Origin: Opitutaceae bacterium
GTDB lineage: Bacteria > Verrucomicrobiota > Verrucomicrobiia > Opitutales > Opitutaceae
Assembly: GCA_025352845.1 (NCBI GenBank)
Contig: JANXSC010000646.1
Coordinates: 1-6,842, forward strand
Length of the DNA stretch: 6,842 nucleotides
Reading direction: 5' to 3'
The number at the start of each line of letters is the position of its first letter. The first letter of the stretch is position 1. Shown piece by piece: positions 1-6,585 of this stretch. A program made the position numbers and the translations under genes. The notes below the pieces were generated by a model. The model did not search any database and had not been told where the DNA came from. It worked only from the letters and a program-made list of their open reading frames with translations.

Positions 1-2
1 AA

Positions 3-251
3 TGGCAGACCTACGACATCCTCTTCACCGCGCCGAAGCTCGCGGCCGGCAAAGTCGTCGAGCCCGCTTACGTCACGATCATCATCAACGGCATCGTCGT
101 GCAGAATCACACCCGGATCCTTGGCCCCACGATGCACCGGAAGGCGACGAACTACGACGGCACGTTCCCCGAGAAAGCGCCGTTCCGCTTTCAGGATCAC
201 AAAAACAGCATCCCGGATCGTTTCCGGAATATCTGGGTGCGGGCGTTGTGA
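3..251 (+). CDS. DUF1080 (3-keto-disaccharide hydrolase-like) protein, C-terminal fragment
   Basis: The first 82 visible codons are the 3' end of a gene whose start lies outside the window; the stop is TGA at 249-251. The fragment reads WQTYDILFTAP, then a beta-strand run with ITIIINGIVVQNHTRILGP-like character (THR rather than the more usual NVE), then FRFQDHKNSIPDRFRNIWVRAL at the very end. The order W-x-T-Y-D-I-x-F-x-A-P, N-G-x-V-V-Q-N, G-P-T, QDH and FRNIWVR is the typical end of the DUF1080 / 3-keto-disaccharide hydrolase beta-jelly-roll family, which is abundant in Planctomycetota and Verrucomicrobiota and usually exported. The family is linked to sugar or glycoside breakdown, but the substrate cannot be told from a fragment. 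Family assignment is confident; the specific function is not. The gene converges on the ankyrin/cytochrome gene. Confidence 0.85.
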   Translation, partial: WQTYDILFTAPKLAAGKVVEPAYVTIIINGIVVQNHTRILGPTMHRKATNYDGTFPEKAPFRFQDHKNSIPDRFRNIWVRAL

Positions 252-254
252 GCG

Positions 255-272
255 TCGCGCCGTTCGGCGCGA
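255..272. terminator. GC-rich hairpin between convergent genes
   Basis: Positions 255-262 (TCGCGCCG) and 265-272 (CGGCGCGA) are perfect 8-nt inverted arms separated by TT. In RNA this would fold as about 7 bp closed by a GTTC tetraloop. It begins 4 nt after the stop of the DUF1080 gene and sits 40 nt past the stop of the opposite-strand gene, which is where a shared bidirectional terminator is expected. No T-run follows on either strand, so it is not a canonical intrinsic terminator; it may act with Rho or only protect 3' ends. Confidence 0.5.
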
Positions 273-311
273 ACATCCTGCATCCCAGTTTCCCTGTCGC
301 GGCCGTTCTTC

Positions 312-2735
312 TTACAACGTCGGAGCCCAAGGCGCTCCGGCGTCAATCCATGCGCGCAGCAGGTCGATTTCCGCCGGGGTCAGCGGAGGATATTTTTCCC
401 GGCGATTGAGCGGCGGCATTTCCAAGTCCTCGATCTTGCCGGTGACATAGTGGATGAGCGTGCTGTCATCCGCGTAGCCGGGCGCGATCGCGGATTCGCC
501 GCTCGCGCCGCCCTTGAGCAGCGCCGCGCGCGAAACCAGCGCCAGTTCGCCGCGCGGCTTTTCGCCGCCGTGGCAACCGGCGCACGAGCGTTTGAACAAC
601 GGTTGGATATCGCGCGCAAAGTCCACCGTTGCTGCGGCGGCGGACGGCGTGGTGCCCGTTTCCACTTTTTTCCGCTGCGCCGCCGGCGATTTCGCAAAGC
701 CCGCGATCAACTCGTGCGCCGTCGGCGTGGTTGCCGCCGGCCGCACGGGGTCCAACGTGAGGAGCAGCGCCATCGCGGCCCACGCCGTTGCGCCTTGGGA
801 AATCCACTGGTCTTTGCCGTGGGGAAACTGGCCGTTGAAGTGCGGCTGGAAAGGCCAGCTGCGGCCGCGCACCCACCACGATCCGTCCTCGAATTGCGTG
901 CGCAGGAGAAACGCCACGCCGCGTTGATACACCGCAGCGCTCGTCGGTATTTTCCCGGCCTCGTGCAGCGCATACAACGCGCTGCCCGTGGCCCACGCAT
1001 CGCTCTCGATGCCGGCCAACTGCCCCCAGCCTCCGTCCGGACGCTGACTGAGGACGAGCCGCTCGACCGACGCCCCGAGGCGATTCACCGGCACTCCGCT
1101 CCAGTGCAGACCGAGCAGTTGAAAAACGGCTTCGTTGTGGTTCGCCGGTTCCCGCTGCGCGAGCCACGTGGCGGAACGCGCCTGCGAGTCCGCCGCCTCC
1201 CGTTCGAATCCCGCCGGCGCATAGTCGCGCACCGCCAGCGCGACCCACGCGGTCGCCACAAACTGCCCGTCCTCCATCGGCGGGCGGCGGATGAAATCGC
1301 CCCACGAGCCGTCGGCGCGCTGCGTGCGCAGAATCTGGCGGACCATCGCATCAGTCATGTCATCGGCGGCGTAGTGCGACGCACGCAAACCGAGGAGTCC
1401 ATAGGCGATGCTCACCGGCGCGCCGCCCACGGGTGACGTCATCTGCCGGGCCGCTTCGGCGCGGGAATTCCACCGCGAGGTTTGCACCGCGATTTGCCGG
1501 CCGAGGGAATGATCATCGATCTGAAATCCGCGCGCGCGCGCCAGCCCATACGCCACGGCTGGCAAATCCTGGCCGTGACACGACGTGCAGTTCGACTGCT
1601 GCACAAATTTGTTGTCGAGAAACGCGTCCGAGCTCCGTTGCAAAAGCGCGAGCGTGGCCGGCAGGCGTTCTCGCACAAGGGCGACGCGGGCCGCTGGTGT
1701 CGGCGGCACCGGCCGGTCGGGCACGCGTTTCGCCCGCACCGGCTCGGACGGTTTTGCGCCGACGCTCTGGAGATACTCGACGAGAGGCGTGTGCGGGCCG
1801 GAGCGGAGTGCGTAGCTGAGCGCCGTCGAACCGTGATCGTTGGCCGCGTTGACGTCGATGCCACGGGCGATGAGCGCTCGGGCCACCGAAGCGTCACCGG
1901 TTTGATTGTAGCCTGCCCATACCATGGGCGGCGTCCCGTGGCCTCGGGGCGAGCGCAGGTTGAGATCGGTGCCCTTCGTGATGAGCAGTTCGGCCACGCC
2001 GACGTGCTCGCCGAGCAAAGCCGTATTCAAGGCATGGCCCGCAAAATCCGGATCGAGATTGGGGTCGGCTTTGTGGGCCAGCAATAACTCCACGAGCGGG
2101 AGGTCGCCATTGGATGCCGCCGTGCTCAAGGCCGACGCGGCGGACCTCGCCTCCTTCGCCGCGCCGCGTTCGATCAGCAGATCAATCGTCCGCCGATTGC
2201 CTGCGTTCACCGCCCGGGTCAGTATGACATCGACGTCTGTGGTTTTCTTCGCGTGCACATCGGCCCCGGCTTCGAGCAGCAAGCGCACCGCCTCAAGCGA
2301 GTCCAAGTGCGCGACCGCGATCATGAGCGGCGTGTTCTTGAGTTTCGAGACCGCGTTCGGATTTGCGCCGCGCGCGAGCAAGGCGCGCACAATTCCCGCG
2401 TGGCCGCCCCCGTAGATCAGCGCGGTGGCCTCGGCGGAATTCTTCGCGTCCACCTCCGCGCCCGCGGCGAGCAGCGCCTCCACTGCGGCGAGATCGTGAT
2501 TGAGCGCAGCGAGGTGCAGGGCGGTGTTACCCGCGGCGTCGCGCGCCTTCACGTCCGCCTTGTTTTGTAACAGCGTCTGCCACTCCGCGGTCGCGCGCAC
2601 CTGCACGGCACGAATCAGTGCCGGGACTTCTGCCGCGCCTGCGGCGGCCGAGAACGCCAGGTGAAGCGCGCACAGCGACCACGACGCGCCTAAAACAAGA
2701 CGGCGCAAGGCCAATGGGGTGAATGAATGCTTCAT
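312..2735 (-). CDS. Exported ankyrin-repeat / alpha-toroid / di-haem cytochrome c fusion protein
   Basis: The 807-residue product starts at MKHSFTPL, chosen because it opens a clear signal peptide (basic RR at 11-12, hydrophobic core to about 30, probable cleavage near AGAA at 32-35). The frame stays open 28 codons upstream, but that stretch would bury the signal. Ankyrin repeats follow at about 68-328, roughly eight units with GNTALHLAA-type and LLxxGAxxxAxx turns, one or two degenerate. A first haem site, CTSCH, lies at 383-387. Residues 440-660 carry three QW-like repeats (TQRADGSWG near 471, SQRPDGGWG near 563, TQFEDGSWW near 613), typical of squalene-cyclase/prenyltransferase alpha-alpha toroids; the cyclase acid motif DxDD is absent, so a scaffold is likelier than an enzyme. 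A C-terminal PSCyt1-type cytochrome domain (about 705-805) has CAGCH at 718-722, a candidate axial Met in LEMPP at 773, and the closing LRAWIDAGAPW. It probably acts in the periplasm; the electron partner is unknown. It is divergent from the transporter, and no clear Shine-Dalgarno precedes the start. Confidence 0.9.
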   Translation of the reverse strand: MKHSFTPLALRRLVLGASWSLCALHLAFSAAAGAAEVPALIRAVQVRATAEWQTLLQNKADVKARDAAGNTALHLAALNHDLAAVEALLAAGAEVDAKNSAEATALIYGGGHAGIVRALLARGANPNAVSKLKNTPLMIAVAHLDSLEAVRLLLEAGADVHAKKTTDVDVILTRAVNAGNRRTIDLLIERGAAKEARSAASALSTAASNGDLPLVELLLAHKADPNLDPDFAGHALNTALLGEHVGVAELLITKGTDLNLRSPRGHGTPPMVWAGYNQTGDASVARALIARGIDVNAANDHGSTALSYALRSGPHTPLVEYLQSVGAKPSEPVRAKRVPDRPVPPTPAARVALVRERLPATLALLQRSSDAFLDNKFVQQSNCTSCHGQDLPAVAYGLARARGFQIDDHSLGRQIAVQTSRWNSRAEAARQMTSPVGGAPVSIAYGLLGLRASHYAADDMTDAMVRQILRTQRADGSWGDFIRRPPMEDGQFVATAWVALAVRDYAPAGFEREAADSQARSATWLAQREPANHNEAVFQLLGLHWSGVPVNRLGASVERLVLSQRPDGGWGQLAGIESDAWATGSALYALHEAGKIPTSAAVYQRGVAFLLRTQFEDGSWWVRGRSWPFQPHFNGQFPHGKDQWISQGATAWAAMALLLTLDPVRPAATTPTAHELIAGFAKSPAAQRKKVETGTTPSAAAATVDFARDIQPLFKRSCAGCHGGEKPRGELALVSRAALLKGGASGESAIAPGYADDSTLIHYVTGKIEDLEMPPLNRREKYPPLTPAEIDLLRAWIDAGAPWAPTL

Positions 2736-2818
2736 GGGGACGGGTGAGAGATACTGTTCCGCCAGCGCGATCGAAACTGGTGGTAGATTTGTGCGAGTGG
2801 CGATCGCAGGCGAGCGCA

Positions 2819-2832
2819 TTTTGCCCGCAAAA
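2819..2832. promoter_or_regulatory. Candidate operator palindrome
   Basis: TTTTGC CC GCAAAA is a perfect inverted repeat with 6-nt arms and a 2-nt spacer. It lies 83 bp from the cytochrome fusion start and 42 bp from the transporter start. Its position in the AT-rich middle of a divergent promoter region and its dyad symmetry suit a dimeric repressor or activator serving one or both genes. No regulator gene is visible nearby, so the binding protein is unknown; function is inferred from symmetry and position only. Confidence 0.35.
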
Positions 2833-2859
2833 AAACCGGTCGCGCTCCGTCAGCGCCGC

Positions 2860-2872
2860 CGGCAACTTGCCG
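2860..2872. promoter_or_regulatory. Short palindrome abutting the transporter start codon
   Basis: CGGCAA C TTGCCG has perfect 6-nt arms around one central base and ends 2 nt before the ATG of the transporter. It occupies the place where a Shine-Dalgarno would be, so it could be a small hairpin influencing initiation or an operator. At this GC content a short palindrome may also be chance. Confidence 0.2.
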
Positions 2873-2874
2873 CG

Positions 2875-4209
2875 ATGCAGCTCTTCGTCGCTCTCGTCAT
2901 CATCGCGCTCGCGATGGTTGCGCTTGTGCGGCGGGTGGACGTGCGGCTCACGCTTTTCGCGGCGGGGCTCGCGCTCGCGTCCCTGGCGGGGAAGCCGCTC
3001 GTGGTGCTCGACGTGTTTCTCGCCGAGATGGGCAACGGCAAAACCATCGGCCCGATCTGTTCGGCGATGGGCTACGCGTTTCTCCTGCGCGCGACGGGCT
3101 GCGACCGCGAGATGGTGCAACTGCTGCTCGCGCCCGCGCGGCGCGCGTGGTGGCTGCTGATTCCCGGCGGCTGCCTCGCCGGCTTCGTCGCCAACATCGC
3201 GGTCACCAGTCAGACTGCGGTCGCCGCCGCGATTGCGCCGATTCTGCTGCCGCTGATGCGCGCGGCGGGATTTTCCACGCCCGTCGCCGCCGCGACGCTC
3301 GTGCTCGGCTGCTCCGGCGGCGGCAGCCTCTTCAACCCCGGCGACGCTGACCTCGTCGCGATACACGAGGCGAGCGGCGCGGCGATGCCGCGCGCGCTGG
3401 CCGCCATGTTCTGGCCGCTGGTCGGCGGGTTTGTGACGGCGGTGACGGTCTTCGCGCTGACGACGCGCAGGGATTTCGGCGAGGCTCCTGTTCAGGTAGG
3501 GGCGTCGCTGGACGACGCCCGAGGGCGCGGACTAGCCACGCCCCTACAAAGCCCGATTGCGTCGCTGGACAAACCCCAGCGGTGGAAAGCCCTTCTCCCG
3601 CCGCTGCCGATGGCGCTGATTTTTCTGCTGATGCCGGGCGTGTTTTTTCCGGAGCTCCCCGCCCCGTTCGCGCGTGGACTGCCGGTGTTGCACGCGATGA
3701 TTTTTTCGGCTGGCGTCGTGTTGCTGCTCTGCCGCCGCGAGGTGACGGCGAGCGTGAAGGCGTTTTTTGAAGGAATGGGCTACGCCTACGCGCACGTGAT
3801 TTCGCTCATCGTCACCGCGAGCTGCTTCATCGCCGGCATGACGGAGATCGGGCTCACGGATAAACTGGTGCGACTCGTCTCGGACACCGGCGCCGGCGGG
3901 AAAGTCGCGGCGGGATTTTTCCCCGGCCTGCTCGGCGTGATCACGGGCTCGGGCATCGGGCCGAGCGTGGCGTTTTCGAAAGCGGTGCTGCCCGCACTGC
4001 GCGACAACCTTCCCGCCGCGCTCGATCTCGGGGTGCTGGCGGCCATCGCGGCGACGTTTGGCCGCACGATGTCCCCGGCGGCCGCGGTGGTGAATTTCTC
4101 CGCGACGCAGGCTGGGGTATCGGTGACGGAGATCGTGAAACGCACCGCCCCGCCGCTGCTCGCGGGTTTCGCGGTCGTGTTCCTCATCGTATTCGCACGC
4201 GGCGGGTGA
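2875..4209 (+). CDS. DcuC-family C4-dicarboxylate / carboxylate transporter
   Basis: The 444-residue inner-membrane protein begins at MQLFVALVIIALAMVAL, chosen because it starts the first membrane segment. The frame is open 52 codons further upstream (ATG at 2719), but those residues are polar, Arg-rich and overlap the divergent gene. Many hydrophobic segments are seen, for example near 1-18, 93-125, 176-195, 243-258, 270-287, 305-322, 345-360, 383-396 and 423-441. Family signatures include MGNGKTIGPICSAMGYAFLL (52-71), the hairpin-loop-like CSGGGSLFNPGDADL (146-160), ITGSGIGPS (356-364) and GRTMSPAAAVV (396-406), followed by EIVKRTAPPLLAG near the end. The second half aligns by eye with E. 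coli DcuC (461 residues), which exchanges or exports C4-dicarboxylates such as succinate; the substrate here is inferred only from family. The central cytoplasmic loop, about residues 200-240, holds an in-frame palindromic insertion. The gene stands alone on its strand. Confidence 0.87.
   Translation: MQLFVALVIIALAMVALVRRVDVRLTLFAAGLALASLAGKPLVVLDVFLAEMGNGKTIGPICSAMGYAFLLRATGCDREMVQLLLAPARRAWWLLIPGGCLAGFVANIAVTSQTAVAAAIAPILLPLMRAAGFSTPVAAATLVLGCSGGGSLFNPGDADLVAIHEASGAAMPRALAAMFWPLVGGFVTAVTVFALTTRRDFGEAPVQVGASLDDARGRGLATPLQSPIASLDKPQRWKALLPPLPMALIFLLMPGVFFPELPAPFARGLPVLHAMIFSAGVVLLLCRREVTASVKAFFEGMGYAYAHVISLIVTASCFIAGMTEIGLTDKLVRLVSDTGAGGKVAAGFFPGLLGVITGSGIGPSVAFSKAVLPALRDNLPAALDLGVLAAIAATFGRTMSPAAAVVNFSATQAGVSVTEIVKRTAPPLLAGFAVVFLIVFARGG
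3496..3547 (+). repeat. REP-like palindromic element inside the transporter gene
   Basis: The arms GTAGGGGCGTCGCTGGAC (3496-3513) and GACTAGCCACGCCCCTAC (3530-3547) pair at 15 of 18 positions, including a perfect outer 10 bp. The middle contains a second small dyad, CGCCC GA GGGCG (3516-3527), so the element would fold into a branched hairpin. It is translated in frame as about residues 208-224 (VGASLDDARGRGLATPL), a hydrophilic stretch unlike the membrane segments around it. The form (about 50 nt, GTAGGGGCG ends, imperfect inner stem) resembles REP-type dispersed repeats found many times in bacterial genomes; only one copy is in this window, so the dispersed nature is inferred. Confidence 0.6.
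3502..3570 (+). repeat. 12-nt direct repeat flanking the palindromic insertion
   Basis: GCGTCGCTGGAC occurs at 3502-3513 and again at 3559-3570. The copies are exactly 57 bp apart (19 codons) and both read as A-S-L-D in the transporter frame. Removing one 57-bp unit would join ...VQVG to ASLDKPQ... in frame and delete most of the hairpin. A perfect 12-nt repeat at this distance is unlikely by chance and suggests a duplication or an insertion footprint. Confidence 0.55.
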
Positions 4210-4300
4210 AATTGGAACGCCAGTTACCCGGAGCCGTTCAACTCATCATTCGGTGCGAGCGGCGTTATGGAAAGCGAACACGATGCACGCTAAACGTATT
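4210..4300. other. Convergent spacer between transporter and endonuclease genes
   Basis: These 91 bp separate two converging genes. I see no strong intrinsic terminator on either strand. AACGCC (4216-4221) and GGCGTT (4261-4266) form 6-nt inverted arms 39 nt apart. The sequence GGCGTTATG at 4261-4269 recurs at 6677-6685 on the far side of the restriction-modification operon. No gene-like open frame is present. Confidence 0.5.
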
Positions 4301-5359
4301 TCACGGTCCGGGCGATGAGCCATCTGCATCCGGCGGCATCGGGTCACTGGCGTCGTCGGTGGGAGCATCGGCGTCCCGCTCGATTCGAAACAACTCGGGG
4401 CCGAGTCTGATTTCCACGGCGTCCGGCATAAATTTGGCCCGAATGTCGAGCGGCGGCTTGTCGCCCTCAGTCAGCAGGTCCTTGATTGGTCGGCGGACGT
4501 AGTCGTGCAAAAATTTCGCCATCGTTTGTCCAGCAAGGCCCTCCAAGTGTTTCCACGCATGTTCACCGATGTAGACCTCTCCTCGTTGGGCGAGAAACGC
4601 CTTTTCAAGTGCATCGAGCTTTGGATTTCGCGTGTCGTCTAGGCACACGAGAACCGGGATGAAGCCACTCTTTCTGCAGTCGCGGGGAAAATCCAGCTCC
4701 TCCTGCCAGCGTCCTTGGCCGGATGCGGCAATTGTGACTCGAAGCTTTATTTCGTAAGCGCGATCCTTGATCAAACAATCGACTTGGCGACCCTTGGTCC
4801 TGTCTCTGTGCCTTTTGACCGGGCTCTTGCCGGCTGGCGCGGGCGCACCTCCGACGGCGTGCGCAATTAGCGGCTCAAACAAATACCCGGTTTCCTGTCC
4901 CGCCCGATTGTCGATGTCGAAGAACCACTTGCGCCAAAATAGCAGCGACACGAGGGCGTGGCTCGACAGCTTGCCGTATTGCAGGAGGGCGCGCGGGCCG
5001 ACCTGCTGCAACGTGGGCAGCGGCTGCGTGGCGAGTATGCGTTCGTATTTCAGCCGCGCCTTCTGGAGCGCGGCGAGGCACGCGAAGTAAGTGTCAGCGT
5101 CTGGCACCAAGCCGACGAGTCGCTCAAATAAGATCCTGCTGTCGGTCGCCGGGAGCACGAGTGTGCCGGCAGGTTTGTCAGTAAACAAAAGTGGCAACTC
5201 TCGCGGGATTTCCGGAAACGCCGCATCTTGTCCAAGGTCGAGAACGATTCGGCCGATGAGATATGCGCAAATCGCATCCGATAGCACTACGCCCTGGTCG
5301 CCAGCACCAACAGAGCGCGCTTTCTCCCAGATCGTGGCCTGTGATCTCGTGAGCGTCAT
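4301..5359 (-). CDS. Type II restriction endonuclease, ApaLI-like PD-(D/E)XK family
   Basis: The 352-residue product starts at MTLTRSQATIWEKARS, where the ATG overlaps the methyltransferase stop by 4 bp (ATGA). The frame runs 94 codons further upstream, but that part is the methyltransferase gene read in another frame. The catalytic core is seen at GRQVDCLIKDRAYEIKLR (190-207): D194 and E203-x-K205 form the D...ExK signature of PD-(D/E)XK nucleases, with E161 in GYLFEP a possible additional acidic residue. Downstream ITIAASGQGR-type sequence (about 209-217), the PVLVCLDDTRNPKL strand (235-248) and YIGEHAWKHLEG (263-274) fit a globular endonuclease. From memory, the KLSS...FWRKWxxDIDNRAGQETGYLFEP block and QVDCL...YE(I/F)K pattern match ApaLI-type enzymes, which cut GTGCAC; this assignment is moderate and specificity is inference. 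The tail from about 328 is acidic and low in complexity. The gene is more AT-rich than its neighbours and has no separate promoter space. Confidence 0.75.
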   Translation of the reverse strand: MTLTRSQATIWEKARSVGAGDQGVVLSDAICAYLIGRIVLDLGQDAAFPEIPRELPLLFTDKPAGTLVLPATDSRILFERLVGLVPDADTYFACLAALQKARLKYERILATQPLPTLQQVGPRALLQYGKLSSHALVSLLFWRKWFFDIDNRAGQETGYLFEPLIAHAVGGAPAPAGKSPVKRHRDRTKGRQVDCLIKDRAYEIKLRVTIAASGQGRWQEELDFPRDCRKSGFIPVLVCLDDTRNPKLDALEKAFLAQRGEVYIGEHAWKHLEGLAGQTMAKFLHDYVRRPIKDLLTEGDKPPLDIRAKFMPDAVEIRLGPELFRIERDADAPTDDASDPMPPDADGSSPGP

Positions 5360-6585
5360 GCGAAGGCCAAGGCTTGCTGGCCAGAGAGGCTTCCGAATCG
5401 CTCCTCGATTCGTTGCGTGACACGTTCGAGCACAGGGCTCATCGCAGAAGCGCAGGTGGGGCGAAAACTCAGCAAAGCACCGCAAGGATTGCGGGTTCTT
5501 TTTTCCGTCAGATCGCGCTTCAGGGAATTGGCCAAAGCCTCGGCAAGAACCGGCGGGACCGCGTTGCCGATGAGCTGCATCCTTTCGCTCTCCGATCCAT
5601 AGAATTCGAAATCGCTTGGAAACGTTTGGAGGGACGCGCACTCGCGCAGTGTTAGCTGGCGATGCTCGGTCGGGTGGATAAAATCCCGAAGCGCACCTCC
5701 GGTTATTGCCTTTGAAGGTTGGTCCGCGCGCAGTCGCCGGATTCCGGCTGGAGCCCCGCCTCTTTTTTCGGTGGGAGTGCCGTCCATCACGCGCCTGAAA
5801 GCGCGGCGACGGTAGCTTTCGTGCCAGAGTGCCTCCGGTAAGTCACGCATCCACTGTCCTGGCATCAGCAGTTGCGCCCGTTTCAAGTCGTCGCCGTTCA
5901 AAGTGCGGCGCACGTTGTCGGTCAGGCCAGCGGGTCCGGCTTCACAGTCCGCGGCGTGGAGAGTCGCGAGCGCTTCGCCGAGAGTGGGTGTGGGCTGGAG
6001 GCCATTATGATTCGACCGATGCGCGCCGGGTGCGCCAAAGGCGGCGTGAGTCGGCTCGGGGAAGGAAGGATCCCAACCGAGTCCACCGATGCCAACAACG
6101 CGCTTCCGGTGCTGAGGGACACCATAGTTTGCCGCATTTATCTTGCGGAGATGAATCCGATAGCCCGCGGCGATCAAAGGCTCCAACAACTCGAAAACGA
6201 AGAGGCCATCGGCGCTGGTGAGAAACCCCTCGACATTTTCGAAGACGAAAGCGTCGGGTTTCAAACGCGCAATCAGGCGCCCGAACTCGCCGACGAGCGT
6301 GTTTCGCGCGTCTCCGGGACGACGCATACCGGCGGAAGAAAACCCTTGGCAAGGAGGACCACCCACCACAACGCGTGCCGCCGGGGCGTCGAGTTCTGCG
6401 TCGATTGAAACCTGATGAACGTGATCGCCATGGTTCAGGCGATAGGAGCGAACCGCGGGCTCCCAGTTTTCGTAGGCCGCGAGCGGACGAAATCCGGCAC
6501 GTTGAAAGCCAAGGCTGATACCTCCGGCTCCGGCGAAAAGATCAATGAATGTCAGATTGGGCTGCACGTGGCGGGGAGAACTCAT
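5356..6585 (-). CDS. DNA (cytosine-5-)-methyltransferase of a Type II restriction-modification system
   Basis: The 409-residue protein transfers a methyl group from S-adenosylmethionine to cytosine C5 at the cognate site and so protects host DNA from the downstream endonuclease. All main C5-methylase motifs are visible in order: motif I DLFAGAGGIS (15-24), motif IV GGPPCQGFS (75-83, catalytic C79), motif VI ENVEG (116-120), motif VIII QHRKR (158-162), motif IX RECASLQTFP (314-323) and motif X GNAVPP (340-345). The region of about 165-313 between VIII and IX is the target recognition domain. The start at MSSPRHVQP was chosen because motif I begins 14 residues later, as is usual; the frame is open 69 codons upstream without family-like sequence. 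About 64 residues follow motif X, a longer tail than most. It is the first gene of a two-gene operon, so the protective enzyme is translated first. No Shine-Dalgarno, controller (C) protein gene or Vsr repair gene is seen. Confidence 0.93.
   Translation of the reverse strand: MSSPRHVQPNLTFIDLFAGAGGISLGFQRAGFRPLAAYENWEPAVRSYRLNHGDHVHQVSIDAELDAPAARVVVGGPPCQGFSSAGMRRPGDARNTLVGEFGRLIARLKPDAFVFENVEGFLTSADGLFVFELLEPLIAAGYRIHLRKINAANYGVPQHRKRVVGIGGLGWDPSFPEPTHAAFGAPGAHRSNHNGLQPTPTLGEALATLHAADCEAGPAGLTDNVRRTLNGDDLKRAQLLMPGQWMRDLPEALWHESYRRRAFRRVMDGTPTEKRGGAPAGIRRLRADQPSKAITGGALRDFIHPTEHRQLTLRECASLQTFPSDFEFYGSESERMQLIGNAVPPVLAEALANSLKRDLTEKRTRNPCGALLSFRPTCASAMSPVLERVTQRIEERFGSLSGQQALAFA

Larger units (their letters stand above)
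2736..2874. promoter_or_regulatory. Divergent promoter region between the cytochrome fusion gene and the transporter
   Basis: This 139-bp region lies between the two divergently read starts and must hold both promoters unless the transporter starts further upstream. The only markedly AT-rich stretch is around 2817-2836, next to a 14-nt palindrome annotated separately. I could not place convincing -35/-10 pairs on either strand, and neither start codon has a purine-rich ribosome binding site. Open frames run through the region on both strands, as expected at this GC content; I see no protein-like sequence in them. Confidence 0.55.

Noticed and set aside
450..1436. A 328-codon open frame on the + strand, opposite the ankyrin/cytochrome gene.
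   Set aside because: It is Arg/Ala-rich, has no recognisable motif and mirrors a clear - strand gene; long antisense frames are expected at this GC content.
2801..2808. GCGATCGC-type octamer palindrome in the divergent spacer.
   Set aside because: A GC-rich 8-mer is expected by chance in this composition and has no supporting context.
2736..2819. Upstream extension of the ankyrin/cytochrome gene to an ATG at 2819.
   Set aside because: It would place 28 polar residues ahead of a clean signal peptide, so the ATG at 2735 is preferred.
2527..3366. A 279-codon - strand open frame spanning the divergent spacer.
   Set aside because: Its translation is dominated by Arg, Glu, His and Gly with no domain, and it runs across the start regions of two well-supported genes.
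4214..4270. Possible integron attC-like site (AACGCC ... GGCGTTATG inverted ends about 57 nt apart).
   Set aside because: The ends do not fit the RYYYAAC / GTTRRRY core consensus, inner L boxes are not convincing, and no integrase is present.
5360..5641. Upstream extension of the endonuclease frame to an ATG at 5641.
   Set aside because: Those 94 codons lie wholly within the methyltransferase gene in another frame and are rich in Cys and Arg; the ATGA overlap is the natural start.
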